A stretch of DNA of 64,000 bases from Magicicada septendecula (lineage: Eukaryota > Arthropoda > Insecta > Hemiptera > Cicadidae), in NCBI GenBank assembly GCA_034769895.1, contig CM068372.1, positions 379,161,910-379,225,909 of the forward strand, in the 5' to 3' direction. Shown here piece after piece: positions 32,431 through 42,428 of this stretch. The notes under the pieces are model-generated. The model worked only from the letters and a program-made list of their open reading frames with translations, made no database searches and was not told the DNA's origin. The position numbers and the translations under genes are program-made. Position 1 is the stretch's first letter. Every line of letters begins with the position of its first letter.

Positions 32431-33069
32431 GAACAAATAAACTTAAACCAAGAATGTAACTTTCTATTTTAACAACAGTATTTTTGTTCAGAAAAACACA
32501 CAGACACACCTGGAATTTCGATTCGCCTTATGAATTATTTATACACGAATGAAAGAACGAAAGGGGTTCCAATCTTTGGTTGTGTACAAGTGCAAAGGGG
32601 CAAACGCTGTGCTTATGTAAATTCGGAGCTTCTGTTTGTCTGGTAAAGCAAGTACCGCTATACTCGCTGACGTCACAATGCATTATGCATGTTGCACGTG
32701 AAAGGATTCCACCAAACAAACTGTTTGTACCAAACACCTACAGACTACAGACCAATAAGTTAGCGTTGGCGTGTACAACAATATTAAAGACTCGATGTTG
32801 TCAGTATTAAAGTTTTACGAAATTAGAATTACGAAAATTCTAAGCTCGAATGTCTTGGCTGGCACAAATCACCGTCGTCCACGCCTTCGAAAGCTTTTTC
32901 GATCAGTTGGTCCTCATAAATGTTAAACCAAGCTGATAACATACAAATCTCTAGATAAGAGCCTAAGACAATTGAAACCTAGATATCTTGAAGTAAGAAA
33001 TGTATTCCAAAACATAAATTATTTACAAATTGACGGAAAGGCTGTAAATTATTTATAATATTTATGTTT
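32431..33069. other. no recognised feature
   Basis: Overlapping + and - frames at 32528-32810 have no domain and mirror each other; not called as genes. Confidence 0.5.
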
Positions 33070-33510
33070 GATCATCATCTATCTGTCCAGGATTAGGCAG
33101 GTTGCCTGTTCCGGCTTCACTATCTCCGTCTCGGTCTGCCAACATTTCTTCTTCCGGTGTAGGATTTTTCTTGAAATTCTTTCTGGAGACATGCGCATAA
33201 CATGCTCTTTCCATCATTTTTATAGTTTTTCTCTAGTTCCGTTACTTGTTGTACTTTTAATTCCTGTCTTATATCTTCGTTCTTTATGTGATTTAATCTT
33301 ATACAACCTTTCACAGATCTAAGATATTTCATTTCAGACGTTTCCATCTGTTTATAATCTTTCTTTCTTGGTGCTCATGATTCGGACCCGTATAATAGCA
33401 TGGGGATTGCCATCACCTTATAGACTTCTATTTGTGTTTCTTTCGTGGTCTTTCCTTTGAGTGTTCTCCGTAATGTCCCACATATTCTTTGGAAGATGTA
33501 TTTTTATGTT
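33070..33510 (-). pseudogene. LINE ORF2 C-terminal fragment
   Basis: The - frame 33347-33120 reads METSEMKYLRSVKGCIRLNHIKNEDIRQELKVQQVTELEKNY, and ends with a NVGRPRRR motif, the LINE C-terminus. Upstream, to about 33510, other frames carry the TLKG(K)TTKETQIE.YKVMAIPMLLYGSES segment. Frameshifted and 5'-truncated. Confidence 0.75.
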
Positions 33511-33889
33511 TATAGTACGTAATTATACGTGTAAGTTTAACAAGCACGTAACGGAACAGTAAAACTCTCTAACAAGTGAACTTACAGTGAACAAGTAAAT
33601 TGTTGTGTATAACGTGTTTCGTGTCTGAATGAAACAATTAGTTTCAACCGGTACAACTTAATGAGATCGCGCGCACACACACACACTTTGCGGGCGGTAA
33701 TTGCTGTATGACGTGCGTTTACAAGCTGTAACTGGCGGATACCACTTACGCTACGTCTTATACAAACTAACGAGGTATAGTTAGTTTGTCTATACATGTA
33801 TGTATGTGATATCTCAGATATAGATACCACGAAACTGTGAAGGCATCGAATATTTAATAAGTTGTTTAAACAATTCAAACCAGCTTAAA
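33511..33889. other. no recognised feature
   Basis: Contains a short (CA)n at 33672-33686. A - frame of 98 codons (33878-33582) has no known domain. Confidence 0.5.
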
Positions 33890-34015
33890 TAGATACAATC
33901 CAGCTGGAAGAAGAAGCGTAGGGAGATCAAAGAAATGATGGTAATAAATCCTATGAAGCCGGAACAGGTCCAAAGCCTAATCCTTGTTGTTGGGGAAGAA
34001 GAAGAATGGAAACTA
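33890..34015 (+). pseudogene. LINE 3' terminal fragment
   Basis: CCAGCTGGAAGAAGAAGCGTAGG... to GTTGGGGAAGAAGAAG is the reverse complement of 34747-34865 at about 85%. The protein sense includes an SYEAGTG-like segment after the usual GRP-type end. The two copies form an inverted pair about 730 bp apart. Confidence 0.65.
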
Positions 34016-34460
34016 TAAAAGGCATTTTTTATTTTTCATTGTTACACAAATAAAGAGATCGCTAAATACATTTCTACTTATCGGTAGCACTTTTAACTTT
34101 CAAGCTTTATCAGTAAGTATAGAACATGCGTTTTCGTTGGAGAGGTGGCATCAAAACAGAGATACTGAGATTAACAGCCTTGTTCCGGTGGAACAAGGAT
34201 TAGAAGATTAATGATTAGAAAACACAGACATGTTGACCCCGACTTCTGTCTTTTCCAGCGTTATCACACTGTTGCTAATCAGCACATTTAACTTTTTTCT
34301 TTGTTGTGTTTTGTTTTCGGTTTTGTGTTATAGTAAAGTGTGTGTTCATTTTGTGTACTTATCTGTTATAGTAAAGTGTGTGTTCAAAACCAAATGTTAT
34401 ATTACTTTACAAATTGTACAATTGTATATTTGTGGAAGAAACAGTTCTGTTATGTTATTG
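34016..34460. other. no recognised feature
   Basis: A 22-bp TATAGTAAAGTGTGTGTTCA-type tandem duplicate lies near 34330-34385. The frames 33984-34211 and 34230-34490 lack domains. Confidence 0.5.
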
Positions 34461-34745
34461 TTACGACTGTCGCACGGAACAATAGAATAAAATAACCGAA
34501 CACCAGAGAAATAACTATTCACAACTTTAATTGCAGTTTCAATACACAAAACAACAATAAGCACTCTAAGTTGATATTACCTCACACACGCTAATGTAAC
34601 AAACGATAGATGTCAACATTTTCTCAATAAATAAAACAACTCACCAATTAAAGATAAGCGAATACAGTAATTCACGACAATAACATTACACTAAGACCAG
34701 CACTAAATGTCAGTCTCAAACTAACGTAGCCGCTTCCGTAGCACC
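34461..34745. repeat. TGTTACG-terminus repeat, incomplete
   Basis: TGTTACGACTGTCGCACGG start and an A-rich interior resembling 29286-29811 and 27237-27700. It is cut off by the LINE tail at 34747. Confidence 0.45.
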
Positions 34746-34746
34746 G

Positions 34747-34865
34747 TTATTGGTCTTCTTCTCTTCTTCCCCAACAAGGTTTAGGCCTTGGTGACCTGTT
34801 GCGGCTTCATAGGATTTATTCCCATCTTTTCTTTGGTCTTCCCACGCTTCGTCTTCCAGCTGGTT
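34747..34865 (-). pseudogene. LINE 3' terminal fragment, inverted copy
   Basis: Reverse-complement partner of 33890-34015. It lies just left of the truncated edge of element B. Confidence 0.65.
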
Positions 34866-34889
34866 AGCATATACTGCTCCAGAACATAT

Positions 34890-37056
34890 GACTAATTAAC
34901 TTGGTCATAAATCTTGCCCAGTTAATCCTTGAAAAAGTATTGTTAACATTTTTCGACTTCCCATACATATGATAAAATATTACATTATGTATGGAATTAA
35001 TCTATTTTATTCCTCACTTTTATGAATTATTAATCTTATTATCGGTTTAATCATCTCATTCCCTTTAAATTGATGTATTATAGTCCATATCTGTAGATAT
35101 TTTGTGGAAATTAACAAATTTCTTTACTTTATGGAAATATAGGCTCAAAATTGGATTTCCGTCTTTATACAAAATTCCTTCCATTTTAAATATTATTAAT
35201 ACTATTATAATAAATTTTAATTATTCATATTCCTCTTCCTTTCCTTAAATACATATAAATTACACCTTTGAACTGGTTTTTTGTGTTAATATGTAAATTT
35301 GACATTGCTCTTTAAAATTAATTAATTTATATATTTTGACAATTTACAAAATGTTAAGGTATATTTCCTTATTATCATTTTAATTCATAGGATCATTCCT
35401 AGTAGTGGTTAATTGTGTTATCTTATATAAATCTTGGTAGTTTACAGGATTTATAAGTGAATTATACTGTTTTATATTGGTTCTCTGATTTCACCAAATG
35501 GCCTAGATTTTAGAATTTTATATTTCTTTCTTTCTCAAATAATTTAAACTTAATTCCTCCTCTGACTTTACATAATTACAATTATATCCAAATAACATGA
35601 TTTATAACTTATTGTGTTGTGTAGTAGTTAATTAACACTACATATTTAAAATAAATAATTATGAACATGGTTTAGCAATCTGCACAATTGAACATATTGC
35701 AGATATGGTTTGAACATATATCTTTCAACTATTTTTGAGCTAACATAGCATACCTTTTAGAACATTATTACTGGTATGTAGGTTATTATTTATCAAACAT
35801 AATTCTTTTCAAAACTCATAACATAAATCTTATTTTCTAATAAACCTTACAAATACATTTATTTAACACTTGATTTTAGGACTGTGAAATAACAGTCTAT
35901 TTAAACATGTTACACTTATTCATACTATATTAGTACCAGTCCTTTCTGGTTTAAACCATTATTATTGTGATCCCCTACATCAGTAAACATTAACTCCCAT
36001 ACTCTATTTATTATCATTTTTTACAAATGTCTTGTAAATAAAGATTTACATTAAAATAATAAAATACTGGAAACCTTCCATTTTATTATTTTATTATGCT
36101 GTTTATTATTTAGATTTTAAAGTTGTGATATAGCATACTACTAAGTTATAGTATCACCAACTTTAAGTTTATTTCATTTTTTTTTTAAAAACACTTACAC
36201 AAATTCACTTTCACTGTTGGTTCTGATATTTTGAGTCTTATTATCTCAGACCAGACCTTTAGTAATCATGGACCGTTAAGACTAGTTTATTTCTTTATTA
36301 CACAATAGCTTTAGCCGGTGCACTTCTTATAACGCTATACAGCACTTTAGTTTTCTCAATAATTACATTTTATAAGATTTTGGGTATGTTATACTTTCTT
36401 TTGCATAGTTTTTGTGGGTTTGGGATTGATAGTAGTTTATATAATAATAGGTTTTACTACGGTGTTTCTTTCATACTATTTCTTCCTCCCCTCCTGTCTT
36501 CTTTCTTGTCCTTCTTCGTATCTTCCTTCTGGTATTCATTCTTGTCCCTCGTCTAGTCTTCACTCTTCTGGTCTTCCTTCCGTTCTTGGGTAAACCAAGG
36601 TACTTGGTGTTATCACGACTGAGGTTTAGTTTGGAGTATTTAATTTATTCACTGAACTGACTTTATTCTTCTATACAGGTTTCAGGGTATTGTTTTCTTC
36701 ATGTTCACAAACTTTATTCTTCCCTCTTCTTGTTTTTGGGGTATTTTGGTCTTCACCACTCTTTCATTGAGTCTCTTTTTTCTTTGATATAGTCTTATAT
36801 AACTGGTTTACTGCTCTGAGCTTCCTGGGTAACTTACTGGTATTATACTATGAGTTGATGAGTTGCTTCAATACTTTCTTTGGTTTCTTTTAACAGTGGT
36901 TTTATATATATTATGTAGTGAGGATTTTTATCTTATTGTGGTTCATTCCTCTGATTTATTTAAATGTCATTCAATATTATTATAACATTTGTTGGTGTAA
37001 TTAAACTTTATGATTTCACATGACTTAAAATGTAGTGGATTTTCTGTCACGCTACA
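34890..37056 (-). repeat. element B 3' LTR, truncated (2167 of about 3490 bp)
   Basis: Matches 45976-48167 with about eight substitutions, a 1-nt poly-T difference and a 24-bp tandem unit (around 47630-47655) missing here. The LTR's terminal 1297 bp, equivalent to 44679-45975, is absent; the sequence to the left is an unrelated LINE tail. T-rich on the + strand. Confidence 0.9.
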
Positions 37057-37061
37057 GAATG

Positions 37062-37070
37062 CCCTTCTCC
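37062..37070 (-). promoter_or_regulatory. polypurine tract, element B
   Basis: GGAGAAGGG on the - strand, then CATTC, then the LTR start TGTAGCG at 37056. Mirrors AGGAGAG-CATA in element A. Confidence 0.6.
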
Positions 37071-37299
37071 AGAAGTAATTTTTTCAGACTATACTTGCTT
37101 TGTCTGAAACAATTGCTTATGATAATTATTCAAAGTTTGTTATTATTTTGGACTTCCTTCCATTTTAAAATTTTCTTATTTATATTTGAGTTTATATCAT
37201 TCTCACTTGATCTTCCTTGATAGTAATAGTCTTCTGAGTTTCATATTTATTATTTCATTTTTATATTTCTTCTTAGTATTTTCTCCTTGGGATATTTTC

Positions 37300-37419
37300 T
37301 CCCTGTCGTTCCCTACTTTGTGAGCTGGTTCAGTTCAGAGAGGCACTGTACGCTACTTTCCTCTGCTGTCCAATACTTCACACATATTTGAGTACAGAGG
37401 CAAATCATCTCTGCTCAAA
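37300..37419 (-). promoter_or_regulatory. conserved non-coding block, element B
   Basis: Partner of 21671-21784 in element A (GAGCAGAGATGAT, GAAGTATTGGACAGCAG, TCTGAACTG). It sits about 245-365 bp before the 3' LTR in B and about 260-375 bp in A. Confidence 0.6.
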
Positions 37420-38285
37420 AAATATATTAATCCTGCTGGAATTATCATCAGACAGATTAAAAAATTATTCAGAATAGTACACATTTGTTACTATTTAAAA
37501 AATATCTTTGGGATACTTCACTTATTACTTATTATACTTCTCAGAGATTTTAATATTTCTATCTCAGTTGTTCATCTGACTTATTATCTGGATGTTTCTT
37601 TCATTTGATATTATGGTAGGAAGCTCTTCTATTATTACATTTTTTCAACTTTTCTTATCATATAAATCTTTTGGTTATAAATTCTTTATTACCTTCTGGT
37701 TTTTTCATTATAATCTGCATTATTTATAGTAGCATATCTTTGTGACATTTTTAGACTGTTTCATCGTTCTTAAAATTTCCACTTGTTCTATTTTCTAGAA
37801 TTTTTATAACTGTCATTATCATAATTGTCATTTAATTCATAAATCATTTTATATTAATTCGTTTAATTACATAAATCTTTGACATTAATTTCACATTATT
37901 CCTATCATTGCTATTATACTTGCAAATGATGGTTTTTTATTAATTTCATAATGAGGTCATAATTTCTCCTCATACCACTTCAAAGTTTCATTCTCTCATA
38001 ATTCCAAAGAAGTTTATATACTTTGTTCTATTCAATCACTCAAATCGTATTAAAGAAATTTTTTCTTTTTTATCTCCTTTATCACCATTTTACGGAAAGG
38101 TTTTTACTCTTCATATTGAACTTAGACATTATCATATTGTTCAGAATTATTTGTTTTAATTCTAAATCTGTTTCCTTTCTTCATCCCATTATGATCCTTT
38201 GTTACCATGGTAATTATCTTCTATGCTTACCATAAATATGGTAGGAAATCTCTTCAGTTTATCTCATCATAGTGTTTTATTCATA
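37420..38285 (-). other. element B 3' non-coding region
   Basis: T-rich on the + strand, no envelope-like frame, nothing else recognised. Confidence 0.6.
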
Positions 38286-39005
38286 ATTGGTTGGTAAGTT
38301 GTACTTATACTTGGTTTGGGAATCTTGATTTATTCATAATTCAAAATTCACTCTTCTTATATTATTCTGTGAAGTTTTCTCAAATAATTTGTATGTAAGG
38401 TGGGCTTACATGTGTTTTGGCTGGTTTTATTTCTCTAAACTCTCTTGGTATCATTGTCAAAATGTTTCTCTTCAAATAAATATTTAGTAATCTGTCCTTA
38501 CTTGTTTTTGACCTTAGATGGTTTTATTTCTAAATTCTCTCCTTCTGTATTATTATATTATAGCCATAAAGTTTTTCTTCAAATAATTATTTATGTAAGA
38601 TTGGCTTACAAGTGTTATAGAATTTTGATGATTATTTCAAAATTCTTCTTGTTATTCTTCCTTCAAAATATGTTTCTTCTCAAATAAATTGTATGTAATT
38701 GGCTTACATTGTGTTTAGAATTTAGAGGTTTTAAATTCTATCTTATATATCTTCTAGCCATAAAATTTTCTAATAATTGTAGATAATATGTGCTTATATT
38801 TCTTTTTAGAATTTGGATGTATTAAGTCCAAACCCTTATGATATCATTCTTCTTTTCAAATAATTTCTTTCAAATAATCTTTATGTAAGATTGGCTTACA
38901 TGTATTTTAGAATTTTGGAAGTTTTAAATTCTAATTCTTCTTCTATCATTGCCATAAAGTTTTTCTTAAATAATTGGTATGTAAGGTGATCATACGTATG
39001 TTTAG
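38286..39005 (-). repeat. tandem hairpin array, eight units of about 100 bp, element B
   Basis: Hairpins on the + strand at 38294-38308, 38394-38410, 38487-38501 (weak), 38594-38610, 38694-38708, 38783-38797, 38884-38900 and 38979-38996 (weak). Typical form TGTAAG-attgg-CTTACA. The copy at 38294 is nearly the exact reverse complement of the unit in element A, as expected for opposite orientation. Spacing 89-107 bp; non-coding. Confidence 0.85.
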
Positions 39006-39018
39006 AATTTTGTTGGTT

Positions 39019-40914
39019 TTAATCATAATATTTCTTCATGGATGTCTGGTTAAAGACACCCTTGACTTTACTTGAACTTATTTCTTTGATTTCGTAGGTG
39101 TTGTTGTTATTGATTTTTGAGACGATATAGGGACCAGTGTACAGGAGCAATAACTTTTTTGTTATCCCCTCTAGGGAACTGGGTAATTCCCTATTCTTCA
39201 ACAACACCTTCTCTCCAACGGTATAACGAATAACCTTACCCATGCATTTAGTGTATTTGTTCCGCCGTTTCTCCTGATCTTCGGCCACCTTATTACAAAA
39301 TTGAATTTTATCAAATCTATATTTATGTTCTCTGGGGAACTCCAAGATATCTGCAATCTCTCTAGGGGGTTGTCTCTCGTACATTGCGGAGTATGGGGTT
39401 ATTCCTATGGCTGGATGGTAGGCCAGGTTGAGGAATTCTTCAGTGGCCTCCAAGTATTCTTGCCACCTTCTCTGCTGATCATGGCAATATGTTCTTAATA
39501 GGCGCCCCACCTCTCGCAAGACTCTTTCGGCCGGGTTACTGCTTGGGTGGTATACGGATGTCTTGTATGTGTGAACCCCCATGGACAGCAGTGTCTCCCG
39601 CCATCTCCTCCCCTTGAATTGCGTTCCGTGGTCGGTTATGATCGATACCGGTTTTCCGACGGTTGGGAAGTACTGGTCGATCAGGATATTAAGAACTTTC
39701 TTCGTAGTCGCCCGATTTGCTGGGTATAGCTTTACGAACTTAGTGTAATGGTCCATAATGATGACGATATATCTGTATCGGTGGCGGCCTCCACTGCGGG
39801 GAAATGGCCCGCAGATATCCAGGAATACCTTCTCAAGTTTAAACTGCGATGTTATTGGAATCATCTGCCCTTCTCTTTTCTCGTTATTAGTTTTTACGAG
39901 TTGGCAAATGCGACAGTCTCTAATATACCTCCGTACCTTCCGATTGATGTCTTTTATATAGCAGCTTTCTTCCAGGGCCTTTACCACCTTTAAAGCGCCC
40001 ATATGCCCATATCGAACATGATAACTGATCACTACCTCTTTCTCGATATGGGTTGGAATTATTACCTTCCATTCCTCCTTAAATAATGATGGTTTGGAAA
40101 ACAGGACTCCCTTATGTATAGTGTAATATCGGGAGATGGTCTCATCTCCTGCTTCCAATCTTGAGATAATAGTAATTAATTTCGGGTCAGCTTGTTGGTG
40201 TGTGCTTAGTTGTTCTAGAACTGATTGTAGACCGGCGCTGCCGCTGAGAATATGGTACACCTTCAGAATACTCTCCTTCTCCCCCTCGAACGTCTGCTTG
40301 TCAATGTCAACTCTAGACAATACGTCCGCGACGACATTCTTCCTTCCGGGGATATACTCCCACTTAAGGTCGTATTCTTGCAGCAATAGTATCCACCGCG
40401 TTAATCTTCCATGGCTCAGCTTACATCTCTTAAGGAACGAGATAGATTTATGGTCTGTCCGGACGGTAACGGGATAACCAAGAATATATGTACGGAACTT
40501 TCCGCACGCGAACACGACACTCAATAACTCCTTCTCTGTCACATGATAGTTTTTCTCACTCTGGTTCAGAGCTCGGCTGGCAAAACAGATTACAAGATGC
40601 TCGCCCTCCTCATCCTCTTGATATAAAGTAGTGCCGAGGCTGATGTCACTGGCATCACAATTAAGAAAGAAAGGCTTGTTAAAATCTGGATGGCGGAGTA
40701 TAATATGTTTAAGGAATTTTTGTTTTATGAGAGTCAATATGTTTTGTTGTTCATTACCCCAGATCCATTTATTTTTAGATGACAGTTGCGGCTGGAATCT
40801 GGCAGTCAGTTCGGAGTACTTTTCCTGGAACTTGCGGTAGTAGTTACAGAGTCCCAGGAACGACTGTAACTGCCTTCGATTCTTTGGTGTAGGAAAGTTC
40901 TGAATTGCTTCGAT
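39019..40914 (-). CDS. pol: Pol part 2 of element B: RNase H and integrase
   Basis: The open frame extends from the RT/RNase H break near 40914; the first ATG is 40737. RNase H motifs: NCDASDISLGTTLYQ, TEKELLSVVFACG, RTDHKSISFL, NVVADVLSR. Integrase: RYGHMGALKVVKAL and CRICQLVK zinc ligands; LDICGPFPRSGG, IITDHGTQFKG and SNPAERVLREVGRLL for the DDE residues; LLYTGPYIV as the GPY-type tail. Highly similar to element A throughout and free of internal stops. Confidence 0.9.
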   Translation of the reverse strand: MEAIQNFPTPKNRRQLQSFLGLCNYYRKFQEKYSELTARFQPQLSSKNKWIWGNEQQNILTLIKQKFLKHIILRHPDFNKPFFLNCDASDISLGTTLYQEDEEGEHLVICFASRALNQSEKNYHVTEKELLSVVFACGKFRTYILGYPVTVRTDHKSISFLKRCKLSHGRLTRWILLLQEYDLKWEYIPGRKNVVADVLSRVDIDKQTFEGEKESILKVYHILSGSAGLQSVLEQLSTHQQADPKLITIISRLEAGDETISRYYTIHKGVLFSKPSLFKEEWKVIIPTHIEKEVVISYHVRYGHMGALKVVKALEESCYIKDINRKVRRYIRDCRICQLVKTNNEKREGQMIPITSQFKLEKVFLDICGPFPRSGGRHRYRYIVIIMDHYTKFVKLYPANRATTKKVLNILIDQYFPTVGKPVSIITDHGTQFKGRRWRETLLSMGVHTYKTSVYHPSSNPAERVLREVGRLLRTYCHDQQRRWQEYLEATEEFLNLAYHPAIGITPYSAMYERQPPREIADILEFPREHKYRFDKIQFCNKVAEDQEKRRNKYTKCMGKVIRYTVGEKVLLKNRELPSSLEGITKKLLLLYTGPYIVSKINNNNTYEIKEISSSKVKGVFNQTSMKKYYD

Positions 40915-42422
40915 TTTTCAGCCGACGGTGAGATTCCCTTATCATTTAATATGAAGCCCAAGAATTGTATCTCTTTAGCAATAAAATGAGACTTTGCTAA
41001 CTTCAGAGTAATATTGTTTGCTGCTAGCTTCTGTAAGACGTGTTCCACACGGTAGCAGTGTTCCTCCCAAGTTTCTGAGGACACTAGCAAGTCATCGACG
41101 TATACGGTGGTGAATGTTAGTGCTTCTTGGCCAAGTATTTGATCCATGCAGTACACAAAGACTGCGACTGAGTTTACCAGTCCGAAGGGCAACCTCTTAA
41201 ACTGGTAGTTCCGCCCTTCGAATATAAAGGCCAGATACTGGCGACTCTGTGGATGTAATTCCACCTGCCAGTATCCGCACACCGTATCCCAGGTAGTGAA
41301 GTATTTGGTACCGTGGAATCGTTTTAAGATCTCCTCAATCTCACCGGGCGAAGTCCTGTCATTTATGATCATCTTATTTATTTCGCGCGCATCTAAACAT
41401 AAACGGACTTGTCCGTTTTTCTTAGGGATAGCCACGATAGGACTTGTGTAAGGGGAATGGCTACTCTCTATAATGTCACGGTCAATCATTTGCTCTATTT
41501 CAGCTCTTACTGCCTGCTTTCGTGATTGCGCAATGGGGTAAGACTTCCGGTTAAAGTCTACAGTGTCTCGGAATTGTAGAGTACACTGGAAATTCTTCAC
41601 TTTACCGGGCTCATCAGAAAAGACTGATTTGTATTTATTGTAGATGTCTATTAATTTGTTCGCTTGGTTTGTTGTTAAACCTTCGCCAGTTGTACCGCTC
41701 CGGAAATCCCTGATCTCCTGGATTTTTTGCGACCATAAATCTTCATTGGATGTGTCGTCTATTCTCTGTTCAATTATGGATGTTGGTTGTATGTAATTAA
41801 TTTTTCGGATTTGCTGATGGATACTATCGGGAACGACTTGGTCACTACCCACCAAGTTCGCCGTCCAAGTATGTCCGCTAGAAAACAGTGATAATGTTTC
41901 AGTTCTTAGATTAATGATGGCGGAATTCCTTCTAAGCACATCACACCCGACCAGTATATTAAACGGCAGACCGCTCGCCACCAAGAATTCCATGTCAATC
42001 GCTATACCACAGCTCATCACACTGGCGGCGACTTGTCTACGTATAGTTTTGTTCTGTCGGCCGGTTGCTCCCAACAAAACAATATTATTAAACGGCAATG
42101 TTGGTAAAGTTCTCCCGCACTCTTGCTGTATCCTCTCCAGTTCCGTCGTACTTATTATTGATACGTTTGACCCAGTATCGATCATTAACTTGGCTGGGAT
42201 GCCTTCTACCTTGGCGTCAACATGTATAATTTCATTATTGAAGTTATTGGTGGGACTCCTGTTATCCTCTTCCAATAACTCCTGTCTGATGTCCTTCAGG
42301 TAGTTGCACCCGATGATTGTAATACGATTGTGATTATTCTCGAACTTGCACTCATTCTCATTATCATACCCAGTAGTCAGAAGCAGTAATGGGTTCTGGT
42401 TATTTCTTACTGCCTGTGCCCG
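40806..42422 (-). CDS. pol: Pol part 1 of element B: protease and reverse transcriptase
   Basis: Read in the -1 frame from the gag slip site (42422); the first ATG is at 42275. Protease MIDTGSNVSII; RT with SPYTSPIVAIPKKNG, LCLDAREIN, RLPFGLVNSVAVF and catalytic YVDDLL. At a short A run (+ strand T run 40914-40918) the frame breaks and the last about 35 codons are out of register, so RT is disconnected from RNase H. The position differs from the break in element A, and no canonical slippery heptamer is present, so this looks like a small indel or a sequencing artefact. Confidence 0.88.
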   Translation of the reverse strand, partial: RAQAVRNNQNPLLLLTTGYDNENECKFENNHNRITIIGCNYLKDIRQELLEEDNRSPTNNFNNEIIHVDAKVEGIPAKLMIDTGSNVSIISTTELERIQQECGRTLPTLPFNNIVLLGATGRQNKTIRRQVAASVMSCGIAIDMEFLVASGLPFNILVGCDVLRRNSAIINLRTETLSLFSSGHTWTANLVGSDQVVPDSIHQQIRKINYIQPTSIIEQRIDDTSNEDLWSQKIQEIRDFRSGTTGEGLTTNQANKLIDIYNKYKSVFSDEPGKVKNFQCTLQFRDTVDFNRKSYPIAQSRKQAVRAEIEQMIDRDIIESSHSPYTSPIVAIPKKNGQVRLCLDAREINKMIINDRTSPGEIEEILKRFHGTKYFTTWDTVCGYWQVELHPQSRQYLAFIFEGRNYQFKRLPFGLVNSVAVFVYCMDQILGQEALTFTTVYVDDLLVSSETWEEHCYRVEHVLQKLAANNITLKLAKSHFIAKEIQFLGFILNDKGISPSAEKSKQFRTFLHQRIEGSYSRSWDSVTTTASSRKSTPN

Positions 42423-42428
42423 TTTAAA
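42368..42428 (-). other. -1 ribosomal frameshift signal, gag/pol of element B
   Basis: On the - strand: TTTAAAC (42428-42422, phase T TTA AAC), a 6-nt spacer, stem 1 AGGCAGTAA (42415-42407) with TTACTGCTT (42389-42381), and stem 2 ACCCA (42394-42390) with TGGGT (42372-42368). Same design as in element A, with both sides of stem 2 changed together. Confidence 0.85.
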
